Shown: one piece after another, positions 1-12,355 of the stretch
Layout of the letters: every line of letters starts with the position of its first letter
How positions within the stretch are numbered: position 1 is the first letter of the stretch
From: Mercenaria mercenaria
Lineage: Eukaryota > Mollusca > Bivalvia > Venerida > Veneridae
Reading direction: 5' to 3'
Length of the DNA stretch: 64,000 bases
Assembly (NCBI RefSeq): GCF_021730395.1
Contig: NC_069363.1
Coordinates: forward strand, 23,968,001 to 24,032,000
Notes under the pieces: generated by a model
What the model saw: only the letters and a program-made list of their open reading frames with translations
Database searches by the model: none
What the model was told of the DNA's origin: nothing
Program-made: the position numbers and the translations under genes

Positions 1-69
1 AGTTTGCTTTCGAACAGCGTAATTATGAAAATAATTTAAATAACAAAATCATTTTACAAACAGAACATC

Positions 70-75
70 TTTATT
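70..75 (-). promoter_or_regulatory. Polyadenylation signal of the 222-residue gene
   Basis: An AATAAA hexamer on the minus strand lies about 390 nt after the stop codon at 465-467. No other gene lies between, so it is the likely 3' end signal and implies a 3' UTR of about 400 nt. Confidence 0.5.
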
Positions 76-464
76 GACTGGAACATGACCTTTAAAATAA
101 ATTACATTTCAACACGAATAATACTGACAGAGCAGGAAACAATTGAGCAGAACAAAGAAAGGCGTGTTATATACATGGGCAATTAAGAATGGCTGCAAAA
201 TAAATCCGATAAACTAATACAAACATTAAACCAGTGTCAATTAATTGTCTAATACTGAATGTTTATCTGTGAATATATATTGAAAGTGCCAAACATTTTG
301 GCTTTTCAATGGTGAATCAGTTCCATAACTGTAACGACATTAAACATTTGTACAAGTAACGTCTAAATCTATCAACTTGCATTTTTCAATGTTTTTCCTA
401 GACTATAATGTTTCATGTTATTGTTAGATCTAATGAAAGAAGATAATTATCTCATAATAAGCCA

Positions 465-3400
465 GTTATTTCTCTCGGTGCCATACTTCTGGTTTAAAGC
501 CCACTCTGAAATGAAAATAAAGAAATTGACATTATACATTGATCATAATACAACAGTTTAAGTCTGACAGTCTTGTGATTCTATCGATGTGATTTTAGAG
601 GAATACATATAATCTGAAAACTCTTTATGTCATCACATTATATTATTTTGGTGAGTATACTGAAGAAAACAATGAATAAAATGTTAACGGTTTTAAGACA
701 TTTGAAGCAGTTATGCAGCAACTCGACGTATGAAAGAAATAATTTTAAGCAATGAATTGACGACAACGTATTGCAGTGTTAAATGCTAGATACAGCACGT
801 ATGCTATTAAATTATCAAGCAAAATAGTCAGTGCTTCAGTGTTATTACATTGTAATGTTAGAAAATAAAAAGATACATCAAAATAATGTGCATATTATCA
901 GGTGCTGGTTTACAAGAACGAAGCATTGCCTCCCGGTTTTGACATTATTTCATGTTCCTGTACAAAATCACGAAGATGAAATTTCTTAGTGAGTTAGTTA
1001 CTTAAAATTGCTACTGCGGATTTATCATTTATATATGTATTTGTTATATTTTGGCATCAATAGTTTCATCTCGGAAGATCATCAGATCTATTTTATATCT
1101 CTTTTCTGCAAGGACTATAGCATGAGATTGAATTTACTTTGTCATTATGTACATAACGTGGTCATTAAAACATTGTAAGATTTCAACAATAAACTTTACG
1201 AAATATAAATATTTTCTAATTCTAACAATTAAAGAAAGCTTTGGTCTATGCCGTGCCCGAAGGATTGTTCAAAGCGTCAGATGAAATGAGCCGTGCCACG
1301 AGAAAACCAACATAGTGGGTATGCGACCAGCATGGATCCAGACCAGCCTTCGCATCCGCGCAGTCTGGTCAGGCTCCATGCTGTTCGCCTTTAAAGCCTA
1401 TTGGAATTGGAGAAACTGTTAGCGAACAGCATGGATCCTGACCAGACTGCGCGGATGCGCAGGCTGGTCTGGATCCATTCTGGTCGCATACCCACTATGT
1501 TGGTTTTCCCATGGCACGGCTCAAATGATGACACAATAAAATGCAGCCCATCACCGAGCAACAGCCTCACACCACCTCTCGTCTACAGCTTTGCTACATA
1601 GTTCGTCAGTAATGTGTCAGTATTTCAAAAATACCAAAAGCTGGAGAATATTATGATCGAAAATGTATCTACTTGTACAACCAGAACATGTACATTTTTG
1701 AACCCTTATTGCAAATGATATTTGAAATATGGACCAAACGTTGTTGTTTTTGTTCCAACGTTATATACTTAAATCAAATAAAACATTTTGTGTCCTTAAT
1801 ATCAGATTATTTTATCTTGCGATTTTTCAGTTTTAGTGGTCTACTTCTGGTACTTTTGACAATGACATTACTCCGCCTCCCAGAGACTACATTCGGATAC
1901 CTTTTGTCTACCAGCTTGTCTAAATGAACTAGCAGGCATTTCAGTTCTACTGCGGGTAAAGACTGGCGCTTGGTCAATGTGTGCACGTTCTTGAGGTTGT
2001 GATTGGTTTACTACTTGGTCAGCTAAACATGGAAAGTTTCTTGTCAGCAATACAGTGAACAAATGTAAAGCCAAAAGACTTAAATACATTTAAAATTTTC
2101 TGATAAAATCTTACATGTCAGCTTTTTTGCTGCTGTTGAAAATACTTGTGAATTTATTGTAATTTTTACAATACGACAATTTCACATTGTTTAGAAAACA
2201 GTTTAATATGTTAATTAAGGGGATTAATAACGAGATGTATATTTGATTAGCTATGTTTTTATGTTAGTATTGTAACATTACCCGAGCTTTAAGGACTAAA
2301 TTTATACAGTATTTGAAACGATGCAACCTTTTACTATTGCTAAAGTTCAAAGTTAGCTTTAGCTTCTACAATGTACTATAAATGTCTTTGGAATAATAAG
2401 AACTATCTCTGTAGGATAGTCTCCGTTATTTGGGCTACAACTTATCCGCCACCCTGTACCTGTGACGTCACTTGTAATCCTATACGTCACTTCTATCTCG
2501 CGGTCTCGCGCAGATTGAGAGCCGCAAAAGTACAAGGGAAAATAAAAAAAAAATGGAATTGGAAATGTTTTTTTTGGGACAGATTACATGTTTATTTTAT
2601 TAGATCTACATCTACAATTTGAACTGATAAAGGTCTACATCGTACCAGTTAGACATCCAGTTCGACATTTATGCAACGGAGGCGACGTTTATAAAAAAGG
2701 CGAAAGAGCTTGACTTGTGTATCCCTGGAGAGAAGCGGCCTTAGACAAATTTATGTGATATGAATTTACTCTAATGTTATAGTACCTTATACGAGCAAAA
2801 ATATATTTCTTTATATGTACATACAATGTCCTTCGAGGTGCTTGGAAAGTTTATACTGCAGATATATGCAAATATTGAAAGTCGGAATAGAATGTGAAAT
2901 ATTTTTATAAACATGGAAAAATGCAAAAAATTCAATTAAATCCAGCTGTCCTCATAGAACTTTTATCTGCACATCTCTCTGAAGAATGTTCTATTCAGCT
3001 AACCTGAGCACAAAGTGCTCATGGAGAGCTTTCAGGATCGTTGGGTGTCCGTCGTTTGTTCGTGGTACAAAATTTCTATAAAGAGTATCTCCTCCTAAAC
3101 CAACAAGCTACTATTTCAACGAAACATCTAAGGAATGTTCTTTGACTGGTCCTCTTTTTTTTCAAAAATATAGGTCTCCTGTATAAAATTCTGGTTGATA
3201 TTGCAACCAAAATAATAAAGCTAAAATTCTTCTCCTCAGAAGTCGCTGGTCAGACTTTGAAATAATTTCACAGAAATGTTCCTTGGATAACTCTATACCA
3301 AATAATTTCAAATCTTATAGTTGTTAGTTATTAAACATTACCGCCGATTAATTTTCTCTATTCAAGCCAAGCTGATTTGTAAAAAATGCTTATTTGGGGA

Positions 3401-6400
3401 TGGTTAATTTTCAGTATGTCTATACTGTAAATTTTAAAAATCTTCTTCCCTGAAACTACTGGCCCGAATTCAAAATGAATTCACACATGAATGCTCCATA
3501 GGTGACCTGGTGCCAATATCCTTCAAACTCTAGCCATCATTACCCGCCACTACCTCAACCCACAAAATATTTTCTTTTAGTTCCTTATGATTCTTGATAT
3601 TGTCTCTTCGTATCACATCATTCCTTTCTGCGCATATTACCCCCATCCCTACTGCCACATTACCCATTCTTCTTTTAATTTCGACCTCTACCTGAGCTAA
3701 GCTTTGTAACTAAGGTGAGCGAGCTTAGGCCATCATGGCCCTCTCGTTTAACGAAAAGAGAAGAAGATCGTACCAGGTTCAGTTTTATATTGCAAGAATG
3801 AGAAATCGGACACCGGTATCTAACCGTGGTCTCCTTAAGTATTATAATTAAGGTTATATGCGTTGGTTATCGCAAAGTTCGTGAACTAAATTACAAGCAT
3901 CACCTGCACTCAGTACAAATGACAGGTTCATTTAAATATTACTGTGATTTCAGCAGATGCCAATAATACCTACAAGTTTCCATTTCCTCGGTAAGGTTTT
4001 AGATTAAATAAACAAAGAGGAAAGTAACCGTTCAATATATTTCAGGAAAGTTAATTCACGAACTCTCCGATATCTGTCTGTAGTTGTGAAGTATGGGGGT
4101 ATGAAAAGCAAGGAGCAAAATAAACAACAACGTGAATGAATTAAAATCAAATCGTGTTGAGTATCTAGGAGACGGTTTGATATATGCTGGATTGTATCAC
4201 ACAGTCTTACTACAACATGCGGTAACGGCATCCGTTTATACCTTGCCCCAAGAAACAAAGTCGGGCATGTCAGATTTACTACGCCAAATCGTGGGACACT
4301 CTCGGTGGAATTCGTTCATAGCAAGAACTTCAGATTTACCGAGGCCTATCGTAAAAATGTTAACGAAAATTTGCATCTAATTAGTAAAATCGAGGTTTTA
4401 GAAATATCTATTATTTCTAATGTTCGAATAGTTATATACAAAAATGAAAATATAATCAAATACATGTCCCCATGATAATATAACTACTGTAAAGCTTGCT
4501 TATAATATTTCAACCCTTTAGTTAAATCAGCATTTATTAATACCACTTGTATATACATGTATATACAAATGTAATCAAGTTTACAATCAAAGAACAGTAA
4601 AAAGTCTGAATTTAATCTTTCATAGAAAGCTTATACTAATTCATTTCCTTGACAGTCAAACATCTTATTAAAAGACTGTAACAAAGTATGGTTTGTATTT
4701 AAGTTACTTCTAAGCTTAAACTCGCCCGTTTCAATTGTTTAAATCAAAATTTAAAGGATCAAAATTAGAAAAATTCAGAAATGATGCACGATACCAATAT
4801 ATTACCAATTCGCGCCAACGGCCACTCGTGCACACCGGTGCGCAGATCACGTGAAGAACGATGTATTGATGTGACAAATGTATTCTGAGGGGCACTAAGG
4901 TGTCCATTAATGATGAATAAATGAACCACTTAAGTCATGAATTTATAACATTACTTCCACTAACCGTTAGTAAAAGTGATATTACAGTTACCCACACATG
5001 TAAACATTTTAGTTTGGGAGAGTAAACGCTTTACCACTTTAATTGTGCAGTGTCTCATTTATGGTAATGGCCGAGTGTATATTTTGTCCATCCGGAGGCT
5101 ATACATTATATTAAAGACATTTTTGTCTTTTTTATTTCTAAAGTTTTCTCTCATTTAGTCTATCAATATAAATATAAATATAGTACGCAAACTAATTATA
5201 GGGGGACGAAAGAAACAAAAACTTATGGAACGAACATTATTTACGAGATCGAGTCCATTTTGTAGTCCAGAGAAATATACTACGACATACTATAAGTATT
5301 ACACTTGTCCTCGTATAACGACCTTATACCACATCATAAACTAGTGAAAAAGAAAAGGTGGCGTGGATTGAACACCATAGAAGCTCAGTCTGTGATAGTT
5401 ACTGGTGAATGAAATTGAACATTACTTTTGTGAATCTCTCATTAGTTTCTTCGCTAAAATTATAATACTAGTATTATACTAAAATACAATAAAATTTGAC
5501 ATGTCTGCGTTTTTTTTTCTAAATATATCAGTAGAATAAGTAAGATTTATCTCCCTTACCACTTGGGTTCTTTTCCGGTTTGCTGGGAGTTATGTATCGT
5601 GACTTAATTTGTCCTACTCTCGGCTGAATTAAATTACCGCCTGGAATTTCGTCTATTTTCACCCCGTCAGCCCACCTTATCACACCTAAAATATATATGA
5701 TAAAACTCCTGGTATATCTGGCGAGTACAAACAGAAATGCTGACCTCATATAACACCAGTAATGGTTTTTCCAGGAAGCGGACTCGAGAGTGGTTCCAGT
5801 AAGCTTGAATCTTTCATCAAAATCTAGCTAAAACAAATTAGTATAAACTAAACAGAAATGCTTTAAGATATATGTAAACACTGGAAACAGAGTTTTTGTT
5901 CCTCATAAATTTTACATTCAGACCGTCCGAGTTTGGGATTACTTACACAAGTAAAGGACTATTGACTTGAAGGCGGAGGTAGGTGGGGTTCAATTCTCCT
6001 ACCTTTCCATTCAGTAATTTTTTAGTAAATTGATACCTGCTTCGGACTTACCATCGACAAAAACAATTCGTGAGCCACCAGCCTGTAAAACCTCTTTCAC
6101 GTGTCTCCAACTTCCACCAGCACGCCCGTGACGTAATCTAGAAGGATTCATCATTTATTTTGAACTGGTAGTTAAATACATTGTTGTTATAAAACTACGG
6201 TAAGAGTTAAACAGGTTTGAATAGCACTGGGACAAGGAATGAAGCTGCAAGTGCCGAAGTCTGGATGCCAGTTTTGCTGGGCAATCCCTGTACACAGGGA
6301 TTATAATTAAGCTAGATTATGGATAACAGTGATATAAAGCAAATTGTTTTTCTAGGTAAGCTAAAGTCTAAAATATCGGTTATCAGTAATGGCTGTCGTT

Positions 6401-9400
6401 AAGAAAGTGTTCATCAAGGTAACACAGTGTCTAGAAACTACAAAAAAGTAAAATATTTACTTGGGTAGTTCCATGTCGGAATTAAGAACGGGACAAAATG
6501 TTAACCTACGGTAGGTGGTCCATATAGGAATTAACATACAGGTAAAAATACCTAGAAGGTCCATGTCTGGTAAAACATTGCGACAAATTTTTTACCTATG
6601 GTGTCCATGTCGGGATAGCACAGAAGCAAATTGTGTACCTAACTGGTTCATGTTAGGGTAAACTGGTTGTTAACTAGGTGGTTCATGTCGGAAGACAATT
6701 CATTTACCAAGCAGGTGGTCCATGTCGGGTTAACATAGAAGCAATGTGTTTATCAAGGTGATCCATGTCGGGTTATATTGGTTATCTACGTGATCTATGT
6801 CTGAAAATCATAGGGACATTTTGTTTACCAACGTGGTCCATGTCAGGATAACATAGACACAAATTATTTACCTAGGTGGTCCAAAGTCTGGATAACTAGC
6901 TGATGGCCACTGTTTGCTGACTTGGTTGAATGCTTTATGGAAATCATCATACCCCGCTGTGTCGTTGAATCTCAAATGTACCGGGACATTCTCATCAATC
7001 TACGTACAACAAAAACAGAAAATGTCTTCATTTAGAAACATACATTTTGTTCTTTTGTTATAAACGTTCTCGATACTCAACTTTCTTCTCAATGTTTCGC
7101 TTGACTTGATGTACTAAAATACAAAAGACGTGAGTTAATAACTTCAGCAATATTAACCTTTAACCTGCTAAATTTCTAAAATGGACTGGTCTACCATTCA
7201 ATTTGGGCAGTACCACTTATCATTCAAAGGGGTGTTGGCTGAAAATTTACTAACTGAATAACGAACAATGCAGACCATAATTAGCCTGCACAGAATCTGA
7301 TGTGCATGCTGATCTTGGTCTGCACTGGTAGAATCACTTGCCGCCAGCAGGCCAAAGGTTAACTTCGTATTTAGCAACATGTTCTAGCGCAATGTTTCAA
7401 CAAAAACATTCATTTCATTGCCAGCACACTGAAACCTTCAACTGAACTTTTAAATGAATATTGTTTAGGAAGTCTATGCAGATTAATGGTAATCTTTAAG
7501 CTCATTGCGATTTTCATGTTCCAAATCATGATTTAAAATTGACAAGTTACAAACGTTTTTTAATCCTTCTCGACATTTACCATTTTGTGAAAAACCATTT
7601 ATTGGCAAAGAGCTAAGCATTCAGTTCATAATTCATCTTGCTTATAAACAGTTTGTTGACCTAAGGTAAACTTGCTATATGTGTGTTGCATGCGCCTTAA
7701 ATATGACGTCATTAGTTAGGAACCTTTGATTACAATCCTATCTATAAATATACCAAGGTTTGAACTTACAGCTGCCTGTGGTGCTGACACATTATACAAC
7801 ATTGGGTCCGGTGGGTACTGTTCTCTTTGACCTCTAAAGTCGTCTGCCGACCTTGACCCTGCTGAGAACACTGGTTGTCGTGGAAACGCTGCATTACCTT
7901 GCATTGCTATGGCAAACGTTTGTGGGAGTGGTTCCTTTCTGTAAGCTTGTCCAGAACCTTTTCGGTTCATCCATTGTGACATGAGGGCATAACTTGTTCT
8001 GAGAAATGAAATATATTGAAAAATGAATTTGTGCTTACAAGTACACTGAAAATTGATATACAACGTAAATTGTTATTTAGTGAAAGAATTAACATGAATT
8101 ACTAGTATGGCTTTTTTGTATTAGGTGTTAAGTTACAGCGTAAATTAGGGTCATGTGACAACTTTCAAGATCCAACGTATCGAAAAGTAAGAGTCGTCGA
8201 ACTTGGAGTTTCAAGCTACCTTCAGTGGGCGCTTTGGGTTATGGGGCAACGGGAATGAACATGATTTTTTTTATCGCTAGCGATGTGAAAGAAAGACACA
8301 AAGTTGAATGCATGGAACAGTCCTACTCCAGCCGTTCTAGGCGTTTCCCCTCTGACATAATGATAAAACAATATTTTGTTAATAGCTACTGATTTATATC
8401 AGCTCAGTTGTGGAGAAAGCTAAATTATATAATTATAAGCGTATTTGACAAACTCTAAAGTCAGCTTCCTGGAAGTAGCAGTTCTGCTGTCGTATGAGAA
8501 AGTACGGTCGTGACCCCAGTGGGGCTTGAACCCAATTTACTCTATTGGTTCGAAACCTCGCTTGGGCTGTAGAATTTTGTCATGAAAGGAAGCCATACAG
8601 CTGCCTTACGTAATGTCGGTGGTTCTACTCAGGTGCCCGCCCGTGATGAAATAATGTCTGGAGGGGCACTAGCCTCATCCAACAAAAGCTGGATTGTCTC
8701 CATATGACCTGTAACTACGTCGGTGTGACGTTAAACCCAACCATAAAAATACATTTCAACCATATTTCTCTATGTTAAGCAGCAGACACCCGAACCACTC
8801 TTGATTCATTTTGTAATAAGAAGACATGGTATAAAAGCTTTTATGTCTTTTTGCAAACACTTTTAAAATATTTTAAAAGCTTATCTAGCATGTTCGTTGA
8901 CTTTTACATTATAAATTGCCCTTGTAAGCTTGTAAGCTCGTTGTTCATATGCTTGTCATGTACATATTTTGAAACGAGACGGAATTAAACAGATTAATGT
9001 GAGGTAGGATTACATATCTGACAAAGTAAAGGAAATTCAACAATTGATTAAACTTTTACTTTCAAATGTTTGATTAACTAGCTGCAATAAACGCATTTCT
9101 GGCAGTCATTCAATCGATTTTAAGAACCACTCGTTGTTTTTTTTTTGTAATCTATAAAATATTATTAGGTTGTTTTTCGTAGCAAATGAAATATTTGTGC
9201 GCAAATCATGTTTTCAGCGTATTGACAGGTGGCATCTCTAGACTAATGTCATAGTTTTCAAATTCATTGATCGGTAATTGTAAATTAAACGTAGCATAGC
9301 AATTTTACGTTATTTACTTGTAAAACATCTGTTAAAAACTTATCTACAGAGTTAACCACGCGTAAAATATGCTATGAAATAGAAGAATTTTTACAGAACT

Positions 9401-11615
9401 TTAAGTCCTCCTCATTAAATAACAACAGAAATATATTGACTGAGATTTTCCATATTTAATAGACGCTATTTTCCGTTTCAAAATGATATATGTAATGTAT
9501 TTTAGGAGTCATACATCTTGCATGGCATGCTGCATCAGTAAAGTATACTACTAAACGAGGATGGATGACAGTATGCCTGGAGAAAACAGTATGCAAGGGT
9601 GAAAAAGTATGCCAAGGTGACAGTATGCCAGGGGAAAACAGTATGCCAGGGTGACAGTATGCCAGGGGAAAAAGTATGCCAGGGTGACAGTATAGCAGGG
9701 GAAACAGTATGACACGGGTGATAGTATGGCAGGGGTGACAGTATGCCAGGGGAAACAGTATGGCAGTGATGGCAGGAGTGGCAGTGTGCCAGGGGAAACA
9801 GTATGGCAGGTGTGACAGTATGCCAGGGGAAAACAGTATGGCAGGGTGAAAATATGCCATGGGAAACGGTACGGCAGGGTGGTCAGTATGCCAGGGAAAA
9901 AAGTAGGGCAGGGGTGACAGTATGCCAGGGAAAACAGTATGGCAGGAGTGGCAGTATGCCAGGGAAAACGGTATGGCAGGGGTGACAGTATGCCAGGGGA
10001 AAACAGTATGGCAGGAGTGGCAGTAAGCCAGGGGAAAACAGTATGCCAGGGGTGACAGTATGTCGGGGAAAACAGTATGGCAGTGTGACAGTATGCCAGG
10101 GAAAATGGTACGGCAGGGATGGCATTATGCCAGGGGAAAACAGTATGACAGGGGTAACAGTATGCCAGGGGAAAACAGTATGGCAGGGGTGATAGTATGC
10201 CAGGTGAAAGCAGTATGGCAGGGTGACAGTATGCCAGAGTAAACAGTATGGTAGGGTGACATTATGCCAGGGGAAACGGAAAGGCAGGGGTAGCAGTATG
10301 CCAGGGGAAACGGTATGGAGGGGGTGACAGTACGGCAGGGGAAACAGTATGGCAGGGTGTGACAGTATGCCAGGGGAAACAATATGGTAGGGGTGTCAGT
10401 ATGACAGGGGTGACTGCATGCCAGGGGAAAAGGACAGGGGTGACAGTATGCCATGGGAAACAGAATGGCAGGGTGATAGTGTGCCAGAGGAAACAGTATG
10501 GCAGGGGTGAAAGTATGCCAGGGGAAACAGCATGGCAAGGGTGACAGTTTTGCGAGGACGAAAGCATACCAGGGGAAACAGTATGGCAGGGGTGGTAGTA
10601 TGCCAGGGGAAACAGTATGGCAGGAGTAACAGACTGGGAGTATGCTATAGAATTTTATCAGATGGCACCGTGCACCACTTCGATATCACAACAAAAATTC
10701 TTGTAGAATGATGAACAACAATATATGGTATTTTTATGCATATACATGTAGAATTAACTATATTGTAAAAATCAAGTTCGGCATGAATCTGAAATGAGTA
10801 CACAGAACACAATATCAGACACCACTGAAAGAACTGGGTAAAATTACGAAATCTACCCCTAAAATATTTGACCCCTTGGGAGTATTTCGACAGTACTTTT
10901 TACTACGTATTTAAAGTGCAGACTGTCATAATATGTTTCTATATCCAATATAACAATTTCACAAATCTCTACATTCTTTTCGAAGTAACATTATTATTAT
11001 TATTATTATTATACCTGATTCATATAGCGCCCTTTTCATGCTCAAAGGCGCTTTACATACTAGGGCAACCGCAGCCACACAGGGCGCGAAATTCATCCTC
11101 TACTAGTACAGACACAGAGCGTTCTGACCAGAGGGACAGAGTAAGATAAAGCCCCCAGAACAGATAGAGAGAAATCCTTTTTCAGATACAGACATGTCCG
11201 GCTAACTTAGCCTACTAGCTCTTTGCGAATAGACAGTCTGGTTCTTTAACGTGCCCGGTGTATAGCACCGATACACGCGAAGCCGTCTTTCCTGGGAAGA
11301 ACCAGTACTGGCCTCTTAGACAGGTGGAAGACACTCAAGTAGCAGTATACATGTCCCAGTATCTATTACTAGTATTTTTCAGTGTTGCTAACCACGTAAG
11401 ATGCTGTTTATTCGTAATTTTATTAGAGTAAATGGTTTTTATGTGGTTCCGTTGAAATATAGTTTCAGTAATAAAAAGAATTTTCTACTAGATCGTATAG
11501 GCGTTGGAGCAGGGGGCGGGTGGAGGGTGGGATGGGGGGGGCAAACTTTGAGAGCGGAGGGACCAGCATGTGCTTTGCCCCCCCCCACCCACCCCACCCC
11601 ACTCTCCTCCTCCTC

Positions 11616-11647
<32 letters not shown>

Positions 11648-12355
11648 AACAAAAAAACAACAACAACAAAGAAACAAACAAAACAAACAAACTTTTGACC
11701 CAAAGGACTGATTGTTTCTAAGAAATAAGAGTAAATAAAGGGGTAAAAGCCAGAGAGCATTCAGATATACGTACGATAAGGAAAATACGGGTAGGATTAG
11801 TTGGGTGCCCCCCTCCCCCACATCCCTAACATAAAGATGGCTCCTACGTGAATTAATAGTTCATAAAATTCATGTAAATACAAACTCACTCAGACGGAGA
11901 GACTCAAGTTGCTCAACTACATCCTATATAGTTCATTGCATTCATTAAAGTGAAATACACGTTGTGGATGATCTTTAACGTAACCAGTATTCAGAATTAC
12001 GCAGAATTAGAAAACACCACAGGTAAATATACCTTAACAAAGTAGGTAAAGGACAATAAAAGCAACACTTTACTCAATACCAGATATTCATCATTAATGA
12101 GGAACCTTTTGTCAATGTCTACACCAATAACTGGATTACTTATGTCATGTATATTATAACGATTTATAGATGAAAGAACGATTCATGTTAGAAAACGGAT
12201 ATCTTGAGAAACAGATAATACCTTTAACGGTTTAAACATTTAAATAGTAAAATATAAACCTAAGCTAACATGTCGTGAGACGGCTTTTAACCTTACCTGA
12301 AACGGTTGTCTGTCCGTGTTGGACGGTACGTTGTCTTCCTAAAGTCCATAGACAT
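465..12355 (-). CDS. Uncharacterised 222-residue protein, six exons
   Basis: Spliced model read by eye. Exons in order are 12297-12355, 7770-7998, 6872-6999, 6052-6137, 5560-5685 and 465-505. Every junction is GT-AG and every phase agrees, giving 669 nt including the stop. The protein starts MSMDFRKTTYRPTRTDNRFR, is basic and proline/arginine-rich at first, has no membrane segment or signal peptide, and ends KPEVWHREK. Around residues 97-180 it is more globular (IDENVPVHLRFNDTAGYDDF, then a GGSRIVFVDG strand-like stretch and IPGGNLIQPR). I recognise no named family; the short N-terminal basic/proline-rich style recalls ciliary microtubule-inner proteins, but that is a guess. A second in-frame Met lies two codons after the first. 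Intron 1 (4.3 kb) and intron 5 (5 kb) are repeat-filled. Gene existence is well supported by six consistent junctions; function is unknown. Confidence 0.82.
1287..1523. repeat. Foldback (MITE-like) element, family A copy 1
   Basis: A 237-bp imperfect palindrome with outer arms TGAGCCGTGCC and GGCACGGCTCA. Each half holds a nested inverted repeat (GCGAACAGCATGGATCC and CAGGCTGGTCTGGATCC). The centre is a short AT-rich loop around TTTAAAGCC. No coding capacity. It lies in intron 5 of the minus-strand 222-residue gene. Seven related copies occur in the first 23.5 kb. Confidence 0.85.
2998..3760. repeat. Dispersed bivalve repeat with GAGCACAAAGTGCTC-type end
   Basis: The left end carries GAGCACAAAGTGCTCATGG followed by a TGTCCGTCGTTTGTTCG segment. 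The right end carries GTGAGCGAGCTTAGGCCATC and ATGGCCCTCTCGTTT. The interior holds loosely repeated AGGAATGTTCTTTGACTGG-like units. This end structure is one I associate with abundant non-autonomous repeats of bivalve genomes. No ORF; age looks considerable because the internal units have diverged. It lies in intron 5 of the 222-residue gene. Confidence 0.55.
6466..6896. repeat. Minisatellite seeded on an exon end and splice donor
   Basis: About eleven degenerate units of 35-55 bp share a TTTACCTAGGTGGTCCATGTC-like core (plus strand). The unit nearest the gene is not intronic. It covers the last 25 or so nt of exon 3 (residues SYPDFGPPR) and its donor, AG|gtaaat on the minus strand at 6872/6871. 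The other units run into intron 3 and repeat the exon end, the donor and about 20 nt of intron. Reading past the true donor meets a stop at once, so extra copies would not extend the protein usefully. Confidence 0.75.
7153..7362. repeat. Foldback element, family B copy 1
   Basis: A 210-bp element with inverted ends TTAACCTTTAACCTGCT and AGCAGGCCAAAGGTTAA. The interior (CGAACAATGCAGACCAT and TGATCTTGGTCTGCACTGG) is the same as the copy at 14211-14426. It is related in style to family A but has different ends. It sits in intron 2 of the 222-residue gene. Confidence 0.7.
8500..8750 (+). repeat. tRNA-derived SINE, RUDI-like
   Basis: A diverged head with a B-box-like GGTTCGAAACCTCG is followed by the conserved body GGTGGTTCTACTCAGGTGCC, GTGATGAAATAATG and the 3' end GTGTGACGTTAAACCCAAC. 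The same body recurs in the opposite direction at 48806-49056 and as a 3' fragment at 37789-37880. It resembles the molluscan V-SINE named RUDI from memory; a library search would settle the name. It lies in intron 1 of the 222-residue gene. Confidence 0.7.
9569..10630. repeat. 1.06-kb minisatellite, roughly 35-bp double unit
   Basis: Alternating half-units CAGTATGCCAGGGGAAAA and CAGTATGGCAGGGGTGA repeat about 30 times with small indels and substitutions. The array lies in intron 1 of the 222-residue gene. Low stop density in the unit leaves several frames open for up to 137 codons on either strand; these are by-products and not genes. Confidence 0.95.
10990..11340. repeat. Dispersed repeat with GGCGCTTTACAT motif behind an (ATT)n run
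   Basis: An (ATT)n run at about 10991-11013 leads into CATATAGCGCCC, CAAAGGCGCTTTACAT and, near the right side, CCTGGGAAGAACCAGTACTGG. Such GCGCTTTACA segments are common in dispersed repeats of marine invertebrates (my recollection). It has no coding potential and lies in intron 1 of the 222-residue gene. Confidence 0.5.
11504..11665. repeat. G-rich/C-rich inverted repeat followed by a 40-bp A-rich tract
   Basis: A G-rich arm (GGGGGCGGGTGGAGGGTGGG) is mirrored about 50 nt later by GCCCCCCCCCACCCACCCC. A CTCCTCCTCC run and a long A tract follow at 11617-11646. The G-rich arm satisfies the four-run pattern for a G-quadruplex. Open frames across this tract are low-complexity artefacts. Confidence 0.7.

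Noticed and set aside
1401-1601. Short frames starting inside the family A foldbacks here and at 18.3 and 23.3 kb (MDPDQTARMR-type peptides).
   Set aside because: The recurrent peptide is a translation of the foldback arm and not a gene.
5528-5749. A 73-codon minus-strand frame taken as a whole.
   Set aside because: Only 5560-5685 is exon; the start of the frame is upstream intron and the end (after NPSG) is read-through past a gtaagg donor.
9456-10567. Several long open frames (up to 137 codons) on both strands.
   Set aside because: They are translations of the 35-bp minisatellite; the same residues cycle in all of them and no start context or splice structure supports a gene.
9569-10630. 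CRISPR-like regular repeat spacing.
   Set aside because: There are no unique spacers: the whole unit repeats. The DNA is also eukaryotic.
11401-11821. Overlapping open frames on both strands.
   Set aside because: They run through the poly-G, poly-C and poly-A tracts and are low-complexity artefacts.
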